A stretch of DNA of 64,000 nt, taken from NCBI GenBank assembly GCA_963806015.1, contig CAWDWM010000009.1, positions 62,001-126,000 on the forward strand, in the 5' to 3' direction. Of this stretch, positions 23,643 to 33,109 are shown piece by piece (within the stretch, counting starts at the first letter, position 1; every line of letters starts with the position of its first letter). This stretch comes from JAOPZW01 sp963806015 (GTDB taxonomy: Bacteria > Actinomycetota > Thermoleophilia > Solirubrobacterales > Solirubrobacteraceae). The position numbers and the translations under genes are program-made. The notes beneath the pieces are model-generated. The model did no database searches and was not told the origin of the DNA. It worked only from the letters and a program-made list of their open reading frames with translations.

Positions 23643-24416
23643 CTAGTACCCGCGCCGCGCGCGTGCCTGCCGGCTGCCAGGGCCGACGAGCAGGCGGTAG
23701 CCCAGGTCGAGCGTGTCGCGCGCCAGCAGGTCGGCGTGGCGGCGCGCCCACGCGCCGCTGTCGAGGTCCGCGCGCAGGCGCGCGAGCCCGTCGGCGAGCT
23801 CGGCCTCGCTGCGCCTGGCCAGCGTCGAGATGCCCGCCCGCACCGCTGGATCGAGGTACGCCTCGGGCCGGCGCCAGAAGGCGCTGAAGAACCCGTCGCG
23901 GCAGTCGGAGGGGATCGGCACGACCTCGACCTCGGCGCCCAGCGCCGCGGCCTGATCGGCCAGCGCGGGGAAGCCCGCGGCGTCCTCCGCGGAGAGGTCG
24001 GGGAAGTACTCGGGGCCCAGCCACATCCGCCCGACGCACGCCGGGTCCCACGAGAACACCACCACCCGGTCGCGCGCGACGCGCCGCAACTCGGCGCACC
24101 CGCCGCGCCAGTCGCTCCAGTGGTGCAGCGTGAGGACCGCCATCGCCACGTCGAAGCTCGCGTCGGCGAACGGCAGCGCCTCGGCGCTCGCCTGCACGGC
24201 CGGGGCCGCGCCCGGCGGGCGCTGGGCGATCATCACCGCCGACGGCTCCACAGCGGTGACGTCGCGGTCGCACGGCTCGTAGTTGCCCGTCCCCGCGCCC
24301 ACGTTGACCACCGTGCGCGCGTCGCCCATCGCGGCCCAGATGCGCGCGGCGATCCGTGGCTCGGTGGCCCGTGTCGCCGTGTACGTGCGCCCTATGGCGT
24401 CGTAGCGAGCAGCCAT
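23643..24416 (-). CDS. Class I SAM-dependent methyltransferase
   Basis: 257 residues. The start at 24416 overlaps the end of the ornithine carbamoyltransferase gene by 25 bases. The SAM motif is VVNVGAGTGNYE, followed by VTAVEPSAVMI, SFDVAMAVLTLHHW and a C-terminal helical cap. This is the UbiE/Methyltransf_11 type. The acceptor is unknown; its position behind argF is probably not functional. Confidence 0.78.
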   Translation of the reverse strand: MAARYDAIGRTYTATRATEPRIAARIWAAMGDARTVVNVGAGTGNYEPCDRDVTAVEPSAVMIAQRPPGAAPAVQASAEALPFADASFDVAMAVLTLHHWSDWRGGCAELRRVARDRVVVFSWDPACVGRMWLGPEYFPDLSAEDAAGFPALADQAAALGAEVEVVPIPSDCRDGFFSAFWRRPEAYLDPAVRAGISTLARRSEAELADGLARLRADLDSGAWARRHADLLARDTLDLGYRLLVGPGSRQARARRGY

Positions 24417-25264
24417 TCGAGCAGGGCCTTCTGCGCGTGGCGGCGGTTCTCGGCCTGGTCCCAGATGCGCTGGCGCGGGCCGTAGAGGACCTCCGCCGAG
24501 ATCTCCTCGCCAGGATGGGCCGGCAGGCAGTGCAGGGCGATGGCGTCGGGGGCCGCGCGGTCGAGCAGGGCGTCGTCGATCCGGTAGGGCGCCAGGGCGG
24601 CGCGGCGCGCATCGGCCGTCTCCTCGTCGCCCATGGACACCCAGACGTCGGCGTAGACGGCGTGCGCCCCGGCCACCGCGGCGACCGGATCCGCGACGCT
24701 TTCGACCCCCTCGAGCTCGTAGCCCGGGGGCGAGGACACGACCACCTCGACCCCGGCCAGCCCGCCGAGCACGACGAGCGAGCGGGCGACGTTGTTGCCG
24801 TCGCCGACGTAGGCCAGCTTGAGCCCCGCCAGGCGCCCGAAGGCCTCGCGCAGCGTGAGCAGGTCGGCCAGCGCCTGGCACGGGTGGTGGCCGGCGGTGA
24901 GCATGTTGAACACGGGGATCGTGCCCTCGGCCGCGAGCTCCTGCAGCAGCGCGTCGGGGCCGGTGCGCACGCCCACGGCGTCGACGTGGCGCGAGAGCAC
25001 GCGCGCGGTGTCGCCGACGGACTCGCCGCGCGACAGCTGCATCTCGTCGGGGCGCAGGACCATCGGGTGGCCCCCGAGCTCCACGATCCCCGCCTCGAAG
25101 GACACGCGCGTGCGCGTCGACGCCTTCTGGAAGACGAGCGCGACGATCCGGTCGCGCAGCGCAGCGGACGAGCGCGGCGCGGCCTTCAGCTCGGCGGCGC
25201 GCTCCAGCAGCGCCCGCAACTCGTCGGCGGTCAGCTCGGAGCCGGTGAGGAAGTGGCGCGGCAA
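24392..25264 (-). CDS. argF: Ornithine carbamoyltransferase
   Basis: 290 residues with a TTG start at 25264, seven bases after a TATCCT box. Makes citrulline from ornithine and carbamoyl phosphate in arginine synthesis. Carbamoyl-phosphate residues: STRTR in FQKASTRTRVSFE, and HPCQALADL. Ornithine-binding residues: DVWVSMG and HCLPAHPGEE. Slightly short for the family (usually about 305). No other arginine genes are in the window. Confidence 0.9.
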   Translation of the reverse strand: MPRHFLTGSELTADELRALLERAAELKAAPRSSAALRDRIVALVFQKASTRTRVSFEAGIVELGGHPMVLRPDEMQLSRGESVGDTARVLSRHVDAVGVRTGPDALLQELAAEGTIPVFNMLTAGHHPCQALADLLTLREAFGRLAGLKLAYVGDGNNVARSLVVLGGLAGVEVVVSSPPGYELEGVESVADPVAAVAGAHAVYADVWVSMGDEETADARRAALAPYRIDDALLDRAAPDAIALHCLPAHPGEEISAEVLYGPRQRIWDQAENRRHAQKALLEWLLATTP

Positions 25265-25271
25265 GGCCGGG

Positions 25272-25277
25272 AGGATA
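25272..25277 (-). promoter_or_regulatory. -10-like box of argF
   Basis: TATCCT on the minus strand, seven bases before the TTG at 25264. The start codons of argF and the divergent nuclease-like gene are only 20 bases apart, so both promoters overlap. Confidence 0.45.
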
Positions 25278-25284
25278 CGTAGCG

Positions 25285-25941
25285 ATGCTGGTCCTGAGCT
25301 GGAACCTCTTTCACGGGCGCTCGGTCCCCGACGCCCCGCGTTCGTTGCTGGCCGACTTCGCGCAGCAGCTCGCCGCCTGGGAGTGGGACGTCGCGCTGCT
25401 GCAGGAGGTGCCGCCGTGGTGGCCGGCGGTGCTGGGCCGTGCGTGCCGGGCCAGCGCGCGCACCGCGCTGACCTCGCGCAACTGGCTGCTGCCCCTGAGC
25501 CGCCGGGCCGCCGAGCGACGCCCCGACGTGATCAAGTCGTGGGGCGGTGGCGCCAACGCGATCCTCGTGCGCGGCGAGGGCGTGCTCGAGCACCGCATGC
25601 GCACGCTGCGCTCCTGGCCCGAGCGGCGCGTGGTGCACGGCGTGCGCCTGGAGCGCGGATGGTGGATCTGCAACCTGCACGCCCAGTCGCATCCCGAGGC
25701 CCGCGCGCACGCCGACGTGGCCTGCGCCGCGGACACGGCGATCGCGTGGTCTGCGGGCGCACCGGTCGTCCTGGGCGGCGACCTCAACACGCGCGATCCG
25801 GTGGTGGCGGGCTTCGATCTCGTCGCCGGCCACAGCGTCGACCACGTCCTCGCGCGACTGCTGCGCGCCGGGGGCCCAGGGCGTACGCTGGAGCGCGGTC
25901 GGCTCTCGGACCACGCGCCGGTGCTGGCCGAGCTTGCCTAG
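25285..25941 (+). CDS. Endonuclease/exonuclease/phosphatase-family protein
   Basis: 218 residues. The divalent-metal phosphoesterase motifs occur in order: SWNLFHG, LLQEVPP with the metal Glu, NLHAQSH, GGDLNTRD and the terminal SDHAPVL with the catalytic His. The family includes DNA repair nucleases and sugar or lipid phosphatases. There is no signal peptide or DNA-binding extension, so the substrate stays open. Confidence 0.8.
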   Translation: MLVLSWNLFHGRSVPDAPRSLLADFAQQLAAWEWDVALLQEVPPWWPAVLGRACRASARTALTSRNWLLPLSRRAAERRPDVIKSWGGGANAILVRGEGVLEHRMRTLRSWPERRVVHGVRLERGWWICNLHAQSHPEARAHADVACAADTAIAWSAGAPVVLGGDLNTRDPVVAGFDLVAGHSVDHVLARLLRAGGPGRTLERGRLSDHAPVLAELA

Positions 25942-25969
25942 GAAGGATCGCCGCGAGGAGGGCGTCGTG

Positions 25970-26359
25970 ATGAACATGAGACGAATCGTGCTTCTGCTCT
26001 GCGCGGCCGCGGCCCTGGCCGCCGCGGGATGCGGGTCGAGCAACAACAGCAGCTCCAGCTCCGCCTCGACGCCGGCCGCATCCTCGTCCTCGTCCTCGTC
26101 GGGCGGCGGGGTGGCGATCAAGATGCAGAACATCGCCTTCGACCCCAAGGCCGTCACCGTGAAGGTCGGTCAGAAGGTGACGTGGACCAACGACGACTCG
26201 GTCGACCACAACGTCACCTCACAGTCGGGCGAGACCATCAAGTCGCAGAACTTCGGCAAGGGCGCCACGTTCTCGTTCACCCCCACGAAGGCCGGCACGA
26301 TCAAGTACGTGTGCACGATCCACCCGGGGATGGACGGGACGCTGACCGTGACCGGGTGA
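25970..26359 (+). CDS. Plastocyanin-like copper lipoprotein
   Basis: 129 residues. The ATG at 25970 follows a GAGGAGG ribosome binding site. A lipoprotein signal ends in LAAAGC, then a Ser/Gly-rich linker of about 30 residues, then a cupredoxin domain. Type 1 copper ligands are visible as His in VDHNVT and the Cys-His-Met cluster VCTIHPGM. It is probably an extracytoplasmic electron carrier or copper binder anchored by lipid. Confidence 0.88.
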   Translation: MNMRRIVLLLCAAAALAAAGCGSSNNSSSSSASTPAASSSSSSSGGGVAIKMQNIAFDPKAVTVKVGQKVTWTNDDSVDHNVTSQSGETIKSQNFGKGATFSFTPTKAGTIKYVCTIHPGMDGTLTVTG

Positions 26360-26362
26360 GCG

Positions 26363-26839
26363 CTAGCCGCGCGCCCGCAGTCCGAAGCCGCGCAGCATGA
26401 ACAGCGCGCGCTCGCCGAGCGTGCCGCGTGCGGGGAGCACGCCGAGCTGGACCGCGGCGTCGTAGGCGTCGAAGAACGCGCGCACGTGCCATAGGCGCTC
26501 GCGGTCGGGGTCGAGCTCGCAGTAGGAGACGACGTGCACGACGACGAAGCGCCCGGTGGGCGCCAGCCCCTCCAGCTCGCCGCGGTGGGTCCCCAGCACC
26601 TTGCACGGCGCGGCGACGAAGCGCCCGTCGGTGAGGCGCTCGCCGGTGCGCTCGATGCGCGCGTCGGGGAACGCGGCCCACAGCCGCGCCGCGTGGTCGG
26701 CCAGTGCCGCGGCGCCCTCCAGTGGCTCGCCGCACAGCGGGTCCTCGTAGTGGATGTCCGGCGCGCACAATGCCCTGAAGGCGGCGCGATCGCGACCCAC
26801 CCACGCGGCCTGCCAGCGATCGATCAGGTCGTCGATCAC
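26363..26839 (-). CDS. SnoaL-like/NTF2-fold protein
   Basis: 158 residues. The pattern DRWQAAWVGRDRAAFRALC, IHYEDPLCGEPLEG, AAFPDARIE and RAFFDAYDAAVQLG is that of SnoaL-like polyketide-cyclase relatives. It overlaps the thiG stop by four bases and so is the last gene of the thi operon, though nothing in it points to thiamine. Confidence 0.72.
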   Translation of the reverse strand: MIDDLIDRWQAAWVGRDRAAFRALCAPDIHYEDPLCGEPLEGAAALADHAARLWAAFPDARIERTGERLTDGRFVAAPCKVLGTHRGELEGLAPTGRFVVVHVVSYCELDPDRERLWHVRAFFDAYDAAVQLGVLPARGTLGERALFMLRGFGLRARG

Positions 26840-27645
26840 GCGACGGGCGGCGTGAGGTCGGCGAGGCCCTCGTGCGGCGAGGACGCTTCAGCGTGCAGGC
26901 GGCGCGGGATGCGCCCGGCCCCGCGAGCCAGGCGGCCGGCCTCGACCGCGGCGCGGATGGCGTGGGCCATGGCCACCGGATCCTGGGCGCGGGCGATCGC
27001 GCTGGCGCACAGCACGCCGTCGCAGCCGAGCTCCATGGCCAGTGCCGCATCGCTCGCGGTGCCCACGCCGGCGTCGAGGATCACCGGGACACCCGCGCGC
27101 TCGACGATGAGCGCGAGGTTGTACGGGTTGCGGATCCCCATGCCCGAGCCGATCGGCGAGCCCAGCGGCATGACCGCGGCGCAGCCGACGTCCTCCAGGC
27201 GGCGCGCGAGGATCGGGTCGTCGTTGGTGTAGGGCAGCACGACGAACCCGTCGGCTACGAGCTCCTCGGCGGCCAGGAGCAGCTCCGGCGCATCGGGCAG
27301 CAGCGTGCGCTCGTCGCCGATGACCTCGAGCTTGACCCAGTCGGTCCCGAACGCCTCGCGCGCCAGCCGCGCGGTGACGACGGCGTCGCGCGCCGTGAAG
27401 CAGCCCGCGGTGTTGGGCAGCAGCTCGACGCCGCAGTCCTCCAGCACGTCGACGAGCGAGCCGCGAGCCGAGGGGTCGATGCGCCGCAGCGCGATGGTGA
27501 CGAGCTCGGCGCGCGTGGCGCGGATGGCGTCGGCCAGCGCCTCCAGCCGCGGAAAGCCGCCGGTGCCGAGGATCAGGCGCGAGCGCAGCGTGCGCCCGGC
27601 GATCTGCAACGGCGTGTCGGTGATCGGTATCTGCTCGGTGCTCAA
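26836..27645 (-). CDS. thiG: Thiazole synthase
   Basis: 269 residues. TTG start at 27645, with a GGGAGG ribosome binding site overlapping the end of thiS. Makes the thiazole phosphate of thiamine from deoxyxylulose phosphate, ThiS thiocarboxylate and dehydroglycine. Visible: LILGTGGFP, the Schiff-base Lys in WVKLEVIGD, VLPYTNDDP, MPLGSPIGSGMGI and DAGVGTASDA. The C-terminal region is complete. Confidence 0.93.
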   Translation of the reverse strand: MSTEQIPITDTPLQIAGRTLRSRLILGTGGFPRLEALADAIRATRAELVTIALRRIDPSARGSLVDVLEDCGVELLPNTAGCFTARDAVVTARLAREAFGTDWVKLEVIGDERTLLPDAPELLLAAEELVADGFVVLPYTNDDPILARRLEDVGCAAVMPLGSPIGSGMGIRNPYNLALIVERAGVPVILDAGVGTASDAALAMELGCDGVLCASAIARAQDPVAMAHAIRAAVEAGRLARGAGRIPRRLHAEASSPHEGLADLTPPVA

Positions 27646-27649
27646 GAGG

Positions 27650-27850
27650 TCAGCCTCCCTGCATGGCGGACAGCGCCTCGACCTTGTCACCCGCGTCGAC
27701 GCGGTGCGACGGCCAGTGCGCTCTGGGGACGATCTCCCCGTTGACGGCGACGGCGACACCGCGGGCTCGCTCCTCGACGCCGAGGTCGGCCAGCAGCTCG
27801 ACGATCGTCGCGCCGTCGCGCTCGCGCGGCTCGCCGTTGAGGACGATCAC
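27650..27850 (-). CDS. thiS: Sulfur carrier protein ThiS
   Basis: 66 residues from the GTG at 27850, which overlaps the thiO stop (GTGA). The ubiquitin-like beta-grasp begins VIVLNGEPRE, and the protein ends in the required Gly-Gly, which is adenylated and thiocarboxylated. Its last codons contain the ribosome binding site for thiG. Confidence 0.92.
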   Translation of the reverse strand: MIVLNGEPRERDGATIVELLADLGVEERARGVAVAVNGEIVPRAHWPSHRVDAGDKVEALSAMQGG

Positions 27851-28941
27851 GCGGTGGCCTCCACGAACCGCACAGGACCGAAGGCGTGCTCCACGGGCTC
27901 GCCGGTCAGCTCGGCCACCACGAGGTCGGCGGTGACCGGTGCCAGCAGGACGCCGTTGCGGTAGTGCCCGGTGGCCCACACGATCCGCGGGTCCGCGACC
28001 GAGCGCCCGATGATCGGCGCGTTGTCGGGCGTGCCGGGGCGCAGGCCGGCGATGTGCTCCTCGATCTCGAGCTCGAGGACGCCGGGCACCAGCTCGTTGG
28101 CGTCGCGCAGCAGCTCGTGCAGACCGCCGGCGGTGACGGCGGTGTCGAAGCCGCGCTCCTCCGAGGTGGCGCCGAGGACGTAGCGCCCGTCGCCCCGCGG
28201 CACGAGATAGCCGGGGTTGGGCTGGCCCCAGCGCACGACGCGCTCCAGGAGCCCGGGGCCGGACGGGTCGCGCAGGCGCAGCGACTGGCCCTTGACCGGG
28301 CGCACGCGCGCCTCATCGCCGAAGGCGGCCGACCACGGCCCGGCGGCGACCACGACCTGCTCGGCGGGCAGCGCCGCGAGCTCGTCGACCTCGACGCCCG
28401 GCCGCAGAACGGCTCCGGCCTCCTGGGCCGCGCGCGCGAGGGCCTCGCAGACGCGGCGCGGATCGACGGCGTGGTCATCGGGGAGGTGCAGCGCGGCGCG
28501 CAACGTCGGCGCCAGCGCGGGCTCCAGGTGGCGCGCGGCGCTGGGCAGCAGCCGCTGCACGCGCAGCCCGAAGCGCTCGCGCAGCTCGCCCTCGCGTTCG
28601 AGCGCCTCGGCATCGTCGCGATCGCGGGCGAGCATCAGCGTGCCGCACGTCCGATAGCCGATGTCGACCCCGCTGACCTCCCCCAGCTGGGCCGCGAAGG
28701 CCGGCCAGCGCTCCGCGCTGCGCAGCCCGAGCTCGAGCAGCGGCCGCTCGCCGGCGTCGGTCTCGGCCACCGGCGCGAGCATGCCGGCGGCCACGCGCGA
28801 GGTGCCCGCGCCCAGCTCGCCGCGTTCGAGCACGACGACCGACAGCCCGCGCAGCCGGGCGCGCCAGGCCACCGCGAGGCCGACGATGCCGCCGCCGACG
28901 ACGGCTACGTCGTAGCTGTCGCTGTCTGTCGCTGGGGGAAT
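27847..28941 (-). CDS. thiO: Glycine oxidase ThiO, probable ATT start
   Basis: 364 residues. FAD-dependent amine oxidase that makes the dehydroglycine used by ThiG. The FAD loop VAVVGGGIVGLAVAW begins 13 residues after the proposed start, and the C-terminal GLRPGTPDNAPIIG and WATGHYRNGVLLAP are typical. No ATG, GTG or TTG lies in this frame between the riboswitch and the FAD loop. An ATT at 28941-28939, seven bases after AGAGG (28953-28949), gives exactly the family N terminus. Otherwise translation would begin inside the Rossmann fold. Confidence 0.85.
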   Translation of the reverse strand: MPPATDSDSYDVAVVGGGIVGLAVAWRARLRGLSVVVLERGELGAGTSRVAAGMLAPVAETDAGERPLLELGLRSAERWPAFAAQLGEVSGVDIGYRTCGTLMLARDRDDAEALEREGELRERFGLRVQRLLPSAARHLEPALAPTLRAALHLPDDHAVDPRRVCEALARAAQEAGAVLRPGVEVDELAALPAEQVVVAAGPWSAAFGDEARVRPVKGQSLRLRDPSGPGLLERVVRWGQPNPGYLVPRGDGRYVLGATSEERGFDTAVTAGGLHELLRDANELVPGVLELEIEEHIAGLRPGTPDNAPIIGRSVADPRIVWATGHYRNGVLLAPVTADLVVAELTGEPVEHAFGPVRFVEATA

Positions 28942-28943
28942 GT

Positions 28944-29037
28944 CGTGTCCTCTCGCTTCGCCGGCATGACCCGGATCAGCTCCTGACGGTCGGCGGCCGT
29001 GGTGCCGCCCTCTCAGCCCAAACGAAACGGGCTCCCG
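28944..29037 (-). promoter_or_regulatory. TPP riboswitch (THI element) upstream of thiOSG
   Basis: Read on the minus strand, the conserved pyrimidine-binding core CTGAGA (29016-29011), then CTGATC (28979-28974) and GTCATGCCGGCG (28970-28959) occur in the order and spacing of the thiamine pyrophosphate aptamer. An AGAGG ribosome-binding-like sequence follows at once and leads to thiO. This fits control of translation start by the ligand. The divergent thiE gene is not behind it. Confidence 0.92.
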
Positions 29038-29080
29038 TTGACCACCGATGGTAGCGCGCATGGCTTGCGAGACTGTGGGC

Positions 29081-29719
29081 GTGGACCGCCGAGCGCGCCT
29101 GCGCGACGCCCGCCTGTACTTCGTCGCCGACCGCGGCGGGATGGCGCGCGCCCTCGAGGGCGCGCTGGCCGGCGGTGCCGACCTCTTCCAGCTGCGCGAC
29201 AAGGACGCCACCGACGACGAGCTGCTGGCCGCCGCCGGCGAGGCGCGCGAGCGCTGCCACGCGGCCGGCGCGCTGTTCGTGCTCAACGACCGCCCCGACC
29301 TCGCCGTGGCGTGCGGCGCCGACGGCGTGCACGTCGGCCAGGACGACATGCCGGTCGGCCGCGCGCGCAAGCGCGTGGGCGACGACGCCATCATCGGGCT
29401 CTCGACGCACTCGATGCAGCAGGCCCGGGCGGGCGGGCGCAGCGGCGCCGACTACATCGCCGTCGGCCCGGTGCACGCCACGCCGACCAAGCTCGGTCGC
29501 CCGGCGATCGGCGTCGAGCCGCTGGGCTACGCGGCGTCGCACGTCGACGTGCCGTGGTTCGCGATCGGCGGCATCGACCCCTATACGGTGGACGCCGTGG
29601 TCGAGGCGGGCGCGCGGCGGATCGTGGTGGTGCGCGCCATCGCCGACGCCGAGGACCCCGAGGCGACGGCGCGCACGCTGCGCGCCGCGGTCAACGGGGG
29701 GCGGCGTGGGCCGGCGTAG
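29081..29719 (+). CDS. thiE: Thiamine-phosphate synthase
   Basis: 212 residues from the GTG at 29081; ATGs at 29048 and 29060 are possible but add residues not seen in the family. Joins the pyrimidine pyrophosphate and thiazole phosphate. Visible: ARLYFVADRGG, LFQLRDKD, FVLNDRPDLA, DGVHVGQDD, GLSTHS, YIAVGPVHATPTK and the phosphate loop FAIGGI. Divergent from thiOSG with the riboswitch in between. Confidence 0.9.
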   Translation: MDRRARLRDARLYFVADRGGMARALEGALAGGADLFQLRDKDATDDELLAAAGEARERCHAAGALFVLNDRPDLAVACGADGVHVGQDDMPVGRARKRVGDDAIIGLSTHSMQQARAGGRSGADYIAVGPVHATPTKLGRPAIGVEPLGYAASHVDVPWFAIGGIDPYTVDAVVEAGARRIVVVRAIADAEDPEATARTLRAAVNGGRRGPA

Positions 29720-29753
29720 CCGCAAGCGCCGCCCCGAGCCGGGAGGCGACGTC

Positions 29754-30191
29754 ATGCGCCGCGGCTACTCGCGCTCGGAGGAGCGCAATGCCGCGGTACG
29801 CGCCGAGCTCACGCCGCTGGCGCCCGGCGAGCGCCCGCCCGCGCTGGTCGCCGCCGCCGTCGTCGCCGCCCTGCTCGGGGTGGCCAACCTGGTGGCGCTC
29901 CTGGTCGGCCTCGACGTCCAGGGCGAGGAGCCCAGCGCGGTCGGCGTGCTCGTCTTCTGCGCGGTCATGTTCGTCGCCGCGGCCGGCCTGTGGCTCGCGC
30001 GGTACTGGGCCGTGCTGGGCTTCGAGGCGCTGCTCGGGATCATCGTCGTGTTCTTCTCGCTCTTCCTGCTGCGCGCGTCCAACGTGCTCGCCGTCGTGGT
30101 CTGCGTGCCGATCATCCTGGGCGCCGGCTGGCTGTTCTGGAAGCTCATCCGCGTGATGGGCAGGCTCCAGGCTCCCCAGCGCGTTCGTTAG
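29754..30191 (+). CDS. Small four-helix membrane protein
   Basis: 145 residues from the ATG at 29754, seven bases after GGGAGG; a GTG at 29706 overlapping thiE is the alternative. A basic N terminus (RRGYSRSEER) is followed by four hydrophobic helices at about 32-56, 66-87, 88-113 and 114-135. No recognised family. Confidence 0.65.
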   Translation: MRRGYSRSEERNAAVRAELTPLAPGERPPALVAAAVVAALLGVANLVALLVGLDVQGEEPSAVGVLVFCAVMFVAAAGLWLARYWAVLGFEALLGIIVVFFSLFLLRASNVLAVVVCVPIILGAGWLFWKLIRVMGRLQAPQRVR

Positions 30192-30204
30192 ATTCAGGCG
30201 CTCT

Positions 30205-31567
<1,363 letters not shown>

Positions 31568-31590
<23 letters not shown>

Positions 31591-32119
31591 CCCGCCCGCC
31601 TTCTTCTTCGACCTCGGCTCGCCCGCGGCGTACGTCGCGGCCGAGCGCGCGCTGCAGCGCCACCCCGGCGTCGAGTGGATCCCCGTGCTCGCCCGGGAAC
31701 TGCCGGGCGCCGAGAGCTGGGAGGCGTTCCGGTGCGCCGCGGAGCGCGACATCGCGCTGGCGCAGATCGAGCGCGCGGCGGCCGAGCAGGGGCTGCAGCC
31801 GCTGCGCTGGCCCGATCCGTTCCCGTTCGACAGCCTCTTCGCGATGCGCGTCGCCACCTACGCCAAGGAGATCGGGCGCACGGTGGCCTTCGCCCTGGCG
31901 GCCTATCGCCAGGCCTTCGCGGGCGGGCGCTCGCTGGCTGACCCCGACAACGTGGTGATCGCGGCGGCGGCGTGCGAGATGCATCCGGCCGCCGTGGTCA
32001 AGGCGGCGCAGCTGCACGGCGTGGGCGACAGGCTCCAGGAGGCGACCGCCCGGGCGATCAGCCTCGGCGTGCGCGACGTGCCGGCCGTGTGGGACGGCGA
32101 GCGCGTGGTCGGCGCCTGA
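31568..32119 (+). CDS. DsbA-fold protein, 2-hydroxychromene-2-carboxylate isomerase-like
   Basis: 183 residues. The ATG at 31568 overlaps lpdA by 23 bases. The N-terminal FFFDLGSPAAYVAAERAL matches the Ser-containing active site of the HCCA isomerase/kappa-GST group, which lacks the CxxC of thiol oxidoreductases. A helical insert (DPFPFDSLFAMRVATYAKE) and the ending VRDVPAVWDGERVV complete the fold. It may act in aromatic degradation or as a glutathione-independent relative. Confidence 0.78.
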
Positions 32120-32376
32120 TGCGGGCCAAGGGCCGCTACCGCCTCGTCGTGCGCCGCGGCGGCCTCGCCCCCGTCGTGCTGGCGGCACCCGAGCGCGTCG
32201 ACCACGTCGAGGTCATCGACATCGACGAGGGCGAGACCGTCCTCTACTGGGACCTGCTGCCGCGCGACGCCAAGCGCGTCGTGACGATGCTGCGCGCCGA
32301 CCTCGAGACGATGGAGGCCCGCGAGTTCTTCGAGCGCTGGGCCTCGTTCGAGGGCGACTCCGACATCCGCCATTAG
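32119..32376 (+). CDS. Small protein of unknown function
   Basis: 85 residues. The ATG overlaps the preceding stop (TGATG). It starts basic (MRAKGRYRLVVRRGG), has the strand VEVIDIDEGETVLYWDLLP and ends in an acidic helix (RREFFERWASFEG-like region). No domain recognised. Translationally coupled to the DsbA-fold protein. Confidence 0.62.
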   Translation: MRAKGRYRLVVRRGGLAPVVLAAPERVDHVEVIDIDEGETVLYWDLLPRDAKRVVTMLRADLETMEAREFFERWASFEGDSDIRH

Positions 32377-32384
32377 CATCGGCG

Positions 32385-33053
32385 ATGGGCAACGTCGTGG
32401 TCATCGAGGCGCCGACGCTGGGCCAGGGCTGGCTGGCCGTCTCGCGCGCCATCCTCGAGGACGGCGCCCTCGCGACCTACGACGGCCAGGTCACGCGCGA
32501 GCTGGCCCACGTCTCGGTCGCGATCGCCGACCCCTCGCCCGACGACGAGGTCATCGCCCGCCTGGGCGACCCGCAGTGGCTGGACTGGATGCACGCGAAC
32601 TTCTTCGACCGCCAGGACGTGGCGGAGCTGGGCTACGCCAAGAGCTACGCGGTCCGCCTCTTCGACTACGCGGGCAGCGGGCGCGACCAGATCGCATGGG
32701 TGATCGACCGCCTGCCCGCCGACCCGGAGTGCCGGTCGGCGACGATCACCACCTTCCAGCCGCTGACCGACACGAGCTACGTCCCGTGCGTCAGCCTGCT
32801 CGACTTCTGGCTGCGCGACGGCGCCGTCGAACTGATCGTCTATGCCCACAGCCTCGACTTCGGCAAGAAGGCCTACGGGAACCTCGTGGAGCTCGCGCGC
32901 CTGCAGCAGCGGGTGGCCGCCGCGCTGGGCGCCGCGACGGGCGCGCTGGTCGTGCACGCCAAGTCGGCGCACGTCTACGAGCCCGAGTGGTCGGCGATGG
33001 CGTCGATCGCCGGTGCGGTCGACCCGGTCGCGCAGCCTTCGTCACCGGCATAA
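32385..33053 (+). CDS. Thymidylate-synthase-fold protein
   Basis: 222 residues. A TAGCAT box made partly of the upstream stop codon lies five bases before the ATG. The C-terminal half resembles thymidylate synthase: a Cys in SYVPCVSLLDFWLRDG at the nucleophile position, then VYAHSLDFGKKAYGNLVELA in place of the RSxDxxLGxPFN motif, and HAKSAHVYE for the nucleotide-contact strand. It lacks the folate-binding C terminus. It may act on another nucleotide or have lost synthase activity. It sits between lpdA and the E1 genes without an obvious link. Confidence 0.7.
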   Translation: MGNVVVIEAPTLGQGWLAVSRAILEDGALATYDGQVTRELAHVSVAIADPSPDDEVIARLGDPQWLDWMHANFFDRQDVAELGYAKSYAVRLFDYAGSGRDQIAWVIDRLPADPECRSATITTFQPLTDTSYVPCVSLLDFWLRDGAVELIVYAHSLDFGKKAYGNLVELARLQQRVAAALGAATGALVVHAKSAHVYEPEWSAMASIAGAVDPVAQPSSPA

Positions 33054-33109
33054 GGCAGCGTCGAACCGCAGCGGACCTGCAGCGACCCTGCGCTAACGTC
33101 CTGCACCTG

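Noticed and set aside
21530..23887. A 785-codon plus-strand frame.
   Set aside because: Antisense to the RlmD-type and Lys/Ala-rich genes, with no domain pattern of its own.
28959..28970. The ATG in GTCATGCCGGCG as a thiO start.
   Set aside because: It is out of frame with thiO and belongs to the conserved riboswitch core.
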